Shown piece by piece: positions 63,797 through 64,000 of a stretch of 64,000 nt of DNA. Source of the stretch: Prochlorococcus marinus XMU1412 (GTDB lineage Bacteria > Cyanobacteriota > Cyanobacteriia > PCC-6307 > Cyanobiaceae); contig NZ_JAAORJ010000002.1 in the NCBI RefSeq assembly GCF_017696315.1, positions 248,001-312,000 of the forward strand, written 5' to 3'. Every line of letters begins with the position of its first letter. Positions within the stretch are counted from its first letter, which is position 1. The notes below the pieces were generated by a model. That model had not been told where the DNA came from. It made no database searches and was given only the letters and a program-made list of their open reading frames with translations. Made by a program: the position numbers and the translations under genes.

Positions 63797-64000
63797 TTAA
63801 CTTTTATCCTCGAAATTTTGAGTTGCAGGTTTGAAGGCTGCTTTAGCACGTTGTATGTTCATTGGAATATTTTCAATACCAAAAAAAGATCCAGGCTCTT
63901 TATCCCAACTAGCTGATAATATTCCAAAACTCAATCCTGCTAGTCCTAACAAAAAAAACAATGCTGAAATTGCAATTGTTGATGAAGGAGGTATTTCAGC
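63797..64000 (-). CDS. PAM68-like protein (DUF3464), N-terminus cut by window edge
   Basis: 67 visible residues ending FKPATQNFEDKS. They include a transmembrane helix (LFFLLGLAGLSFGILSASW) and DKEPGSFFGIENI, the typical end of the PAM68 family. PAM68 helps assemble photosystem II in plants and cyanobacteria. The 5' part lies beyond the window. Confidence 0.85.
   Translation of the reverse strand, partial: AEIPPSSTIAISALFFLLGLAGLSFGILSASWDKEPGSFFGIENIPMNIQRAKAAFKPATQNFEDKS

Noticed and set aside
1-64000. CRISPR array, rRNA operon or replication origin
   Set aside because: No regular repeat-spacer pattern, rRNA sequence or DnaA-box cluster was noticed while reading. A computed scan would be needed to rule out weak cases.

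Overview
The window is chromosomal DNA from a very AT-rich, streamlined marine picocyanobacterium. It is almost certainly Prochlorococcus, most likely a high-light clade. The grounds are the extreme A+T content, short intergenic gaps, many cyanobacteria-only small proteins (DUF1816, DUF1830, DUF3288, PAM68-like, Ycf55-like), a proteobacterial-type phosphoribulokinase, a complete urea uptake and urease locus, and glucosylglycerate genes. Clade assignment is inference from gene content and order, not from a search. I see no prophage, insertion sequence, CRISPR array or rRNA. One tRNA (Pro-UGG) is present.

Layout. 1-4.8 kb: ilvD (cut by the window edge), upp, a pentapeptide-repeat protein, a CobW-type GTPase, a mini zinc-finger protein, purS and purQ. 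4.9-10.7 kb (minus strand): central carbon genes, with class II and class I fructose-bisphosphate aldolases side by side, then accD and prk. 10.8-19.9 kb (minus): a tightly packed run, leuB, lpxD, proB, HAD phosphatase, DUF3727, ruvX, and four poorly understood cyanobacterial proteins. 20-24.7 kb: hisA, a CSP41-like epimerase, pgsA, a PPC-glutaredoxin fusion, nth. 24.7-30 kb: an iron-associated block with a ferric-type ABC ATPase, ferritin, a Crp-family regulator, three Fur-box-like sequences, a tiny Lys/Cys peptide, and a translationally coupled Rieske oxygenase / 33-aa membrane peptide / ABC ATPase trio. 30-34.1 kb: an island of very small, mostly uncharacterised ORFs, many shorter than 60 aa. 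34.1-44.5 kb: urtABCDE, ureEFG (minus) and ureDABC (plus), with an NtcA-type promoter before urtA. 44.5-49.2 kb: gpgS, a GH13 phosphorylase, a HAD phosphatase and a GLYK-type glycerate kinase, which together could form a complete glucosylglycerate make-and-recycle loop. 49.3-64 kb: small membrane proteins, uppP, tRNA-Pro, msrA, an ABC exporter, trpD, carA, a STAS protein with no canonical start codon, Mini-RNase III, a 23S rRNA methyltransferase, gatA, dnaE and a PAM68-like protein (cut by the window edge).

How it fits together. Nitrogen scavenging (urea import and hydrolysis) lies next to synthesis of a nitrogen-free compatible solute, which makes sense for an oligotrophic ocean cell. The iron block joins uptake, storage and regulation under likely Fur control. 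The points most worth following up are the closed glucosylglycerate cycle, the Rieske/ABC trio, the STAS gene that appears to start at AUA or AUC, the PPC-glutaredoxin fusion and the Fur-flanked Lys/Cys peptide.
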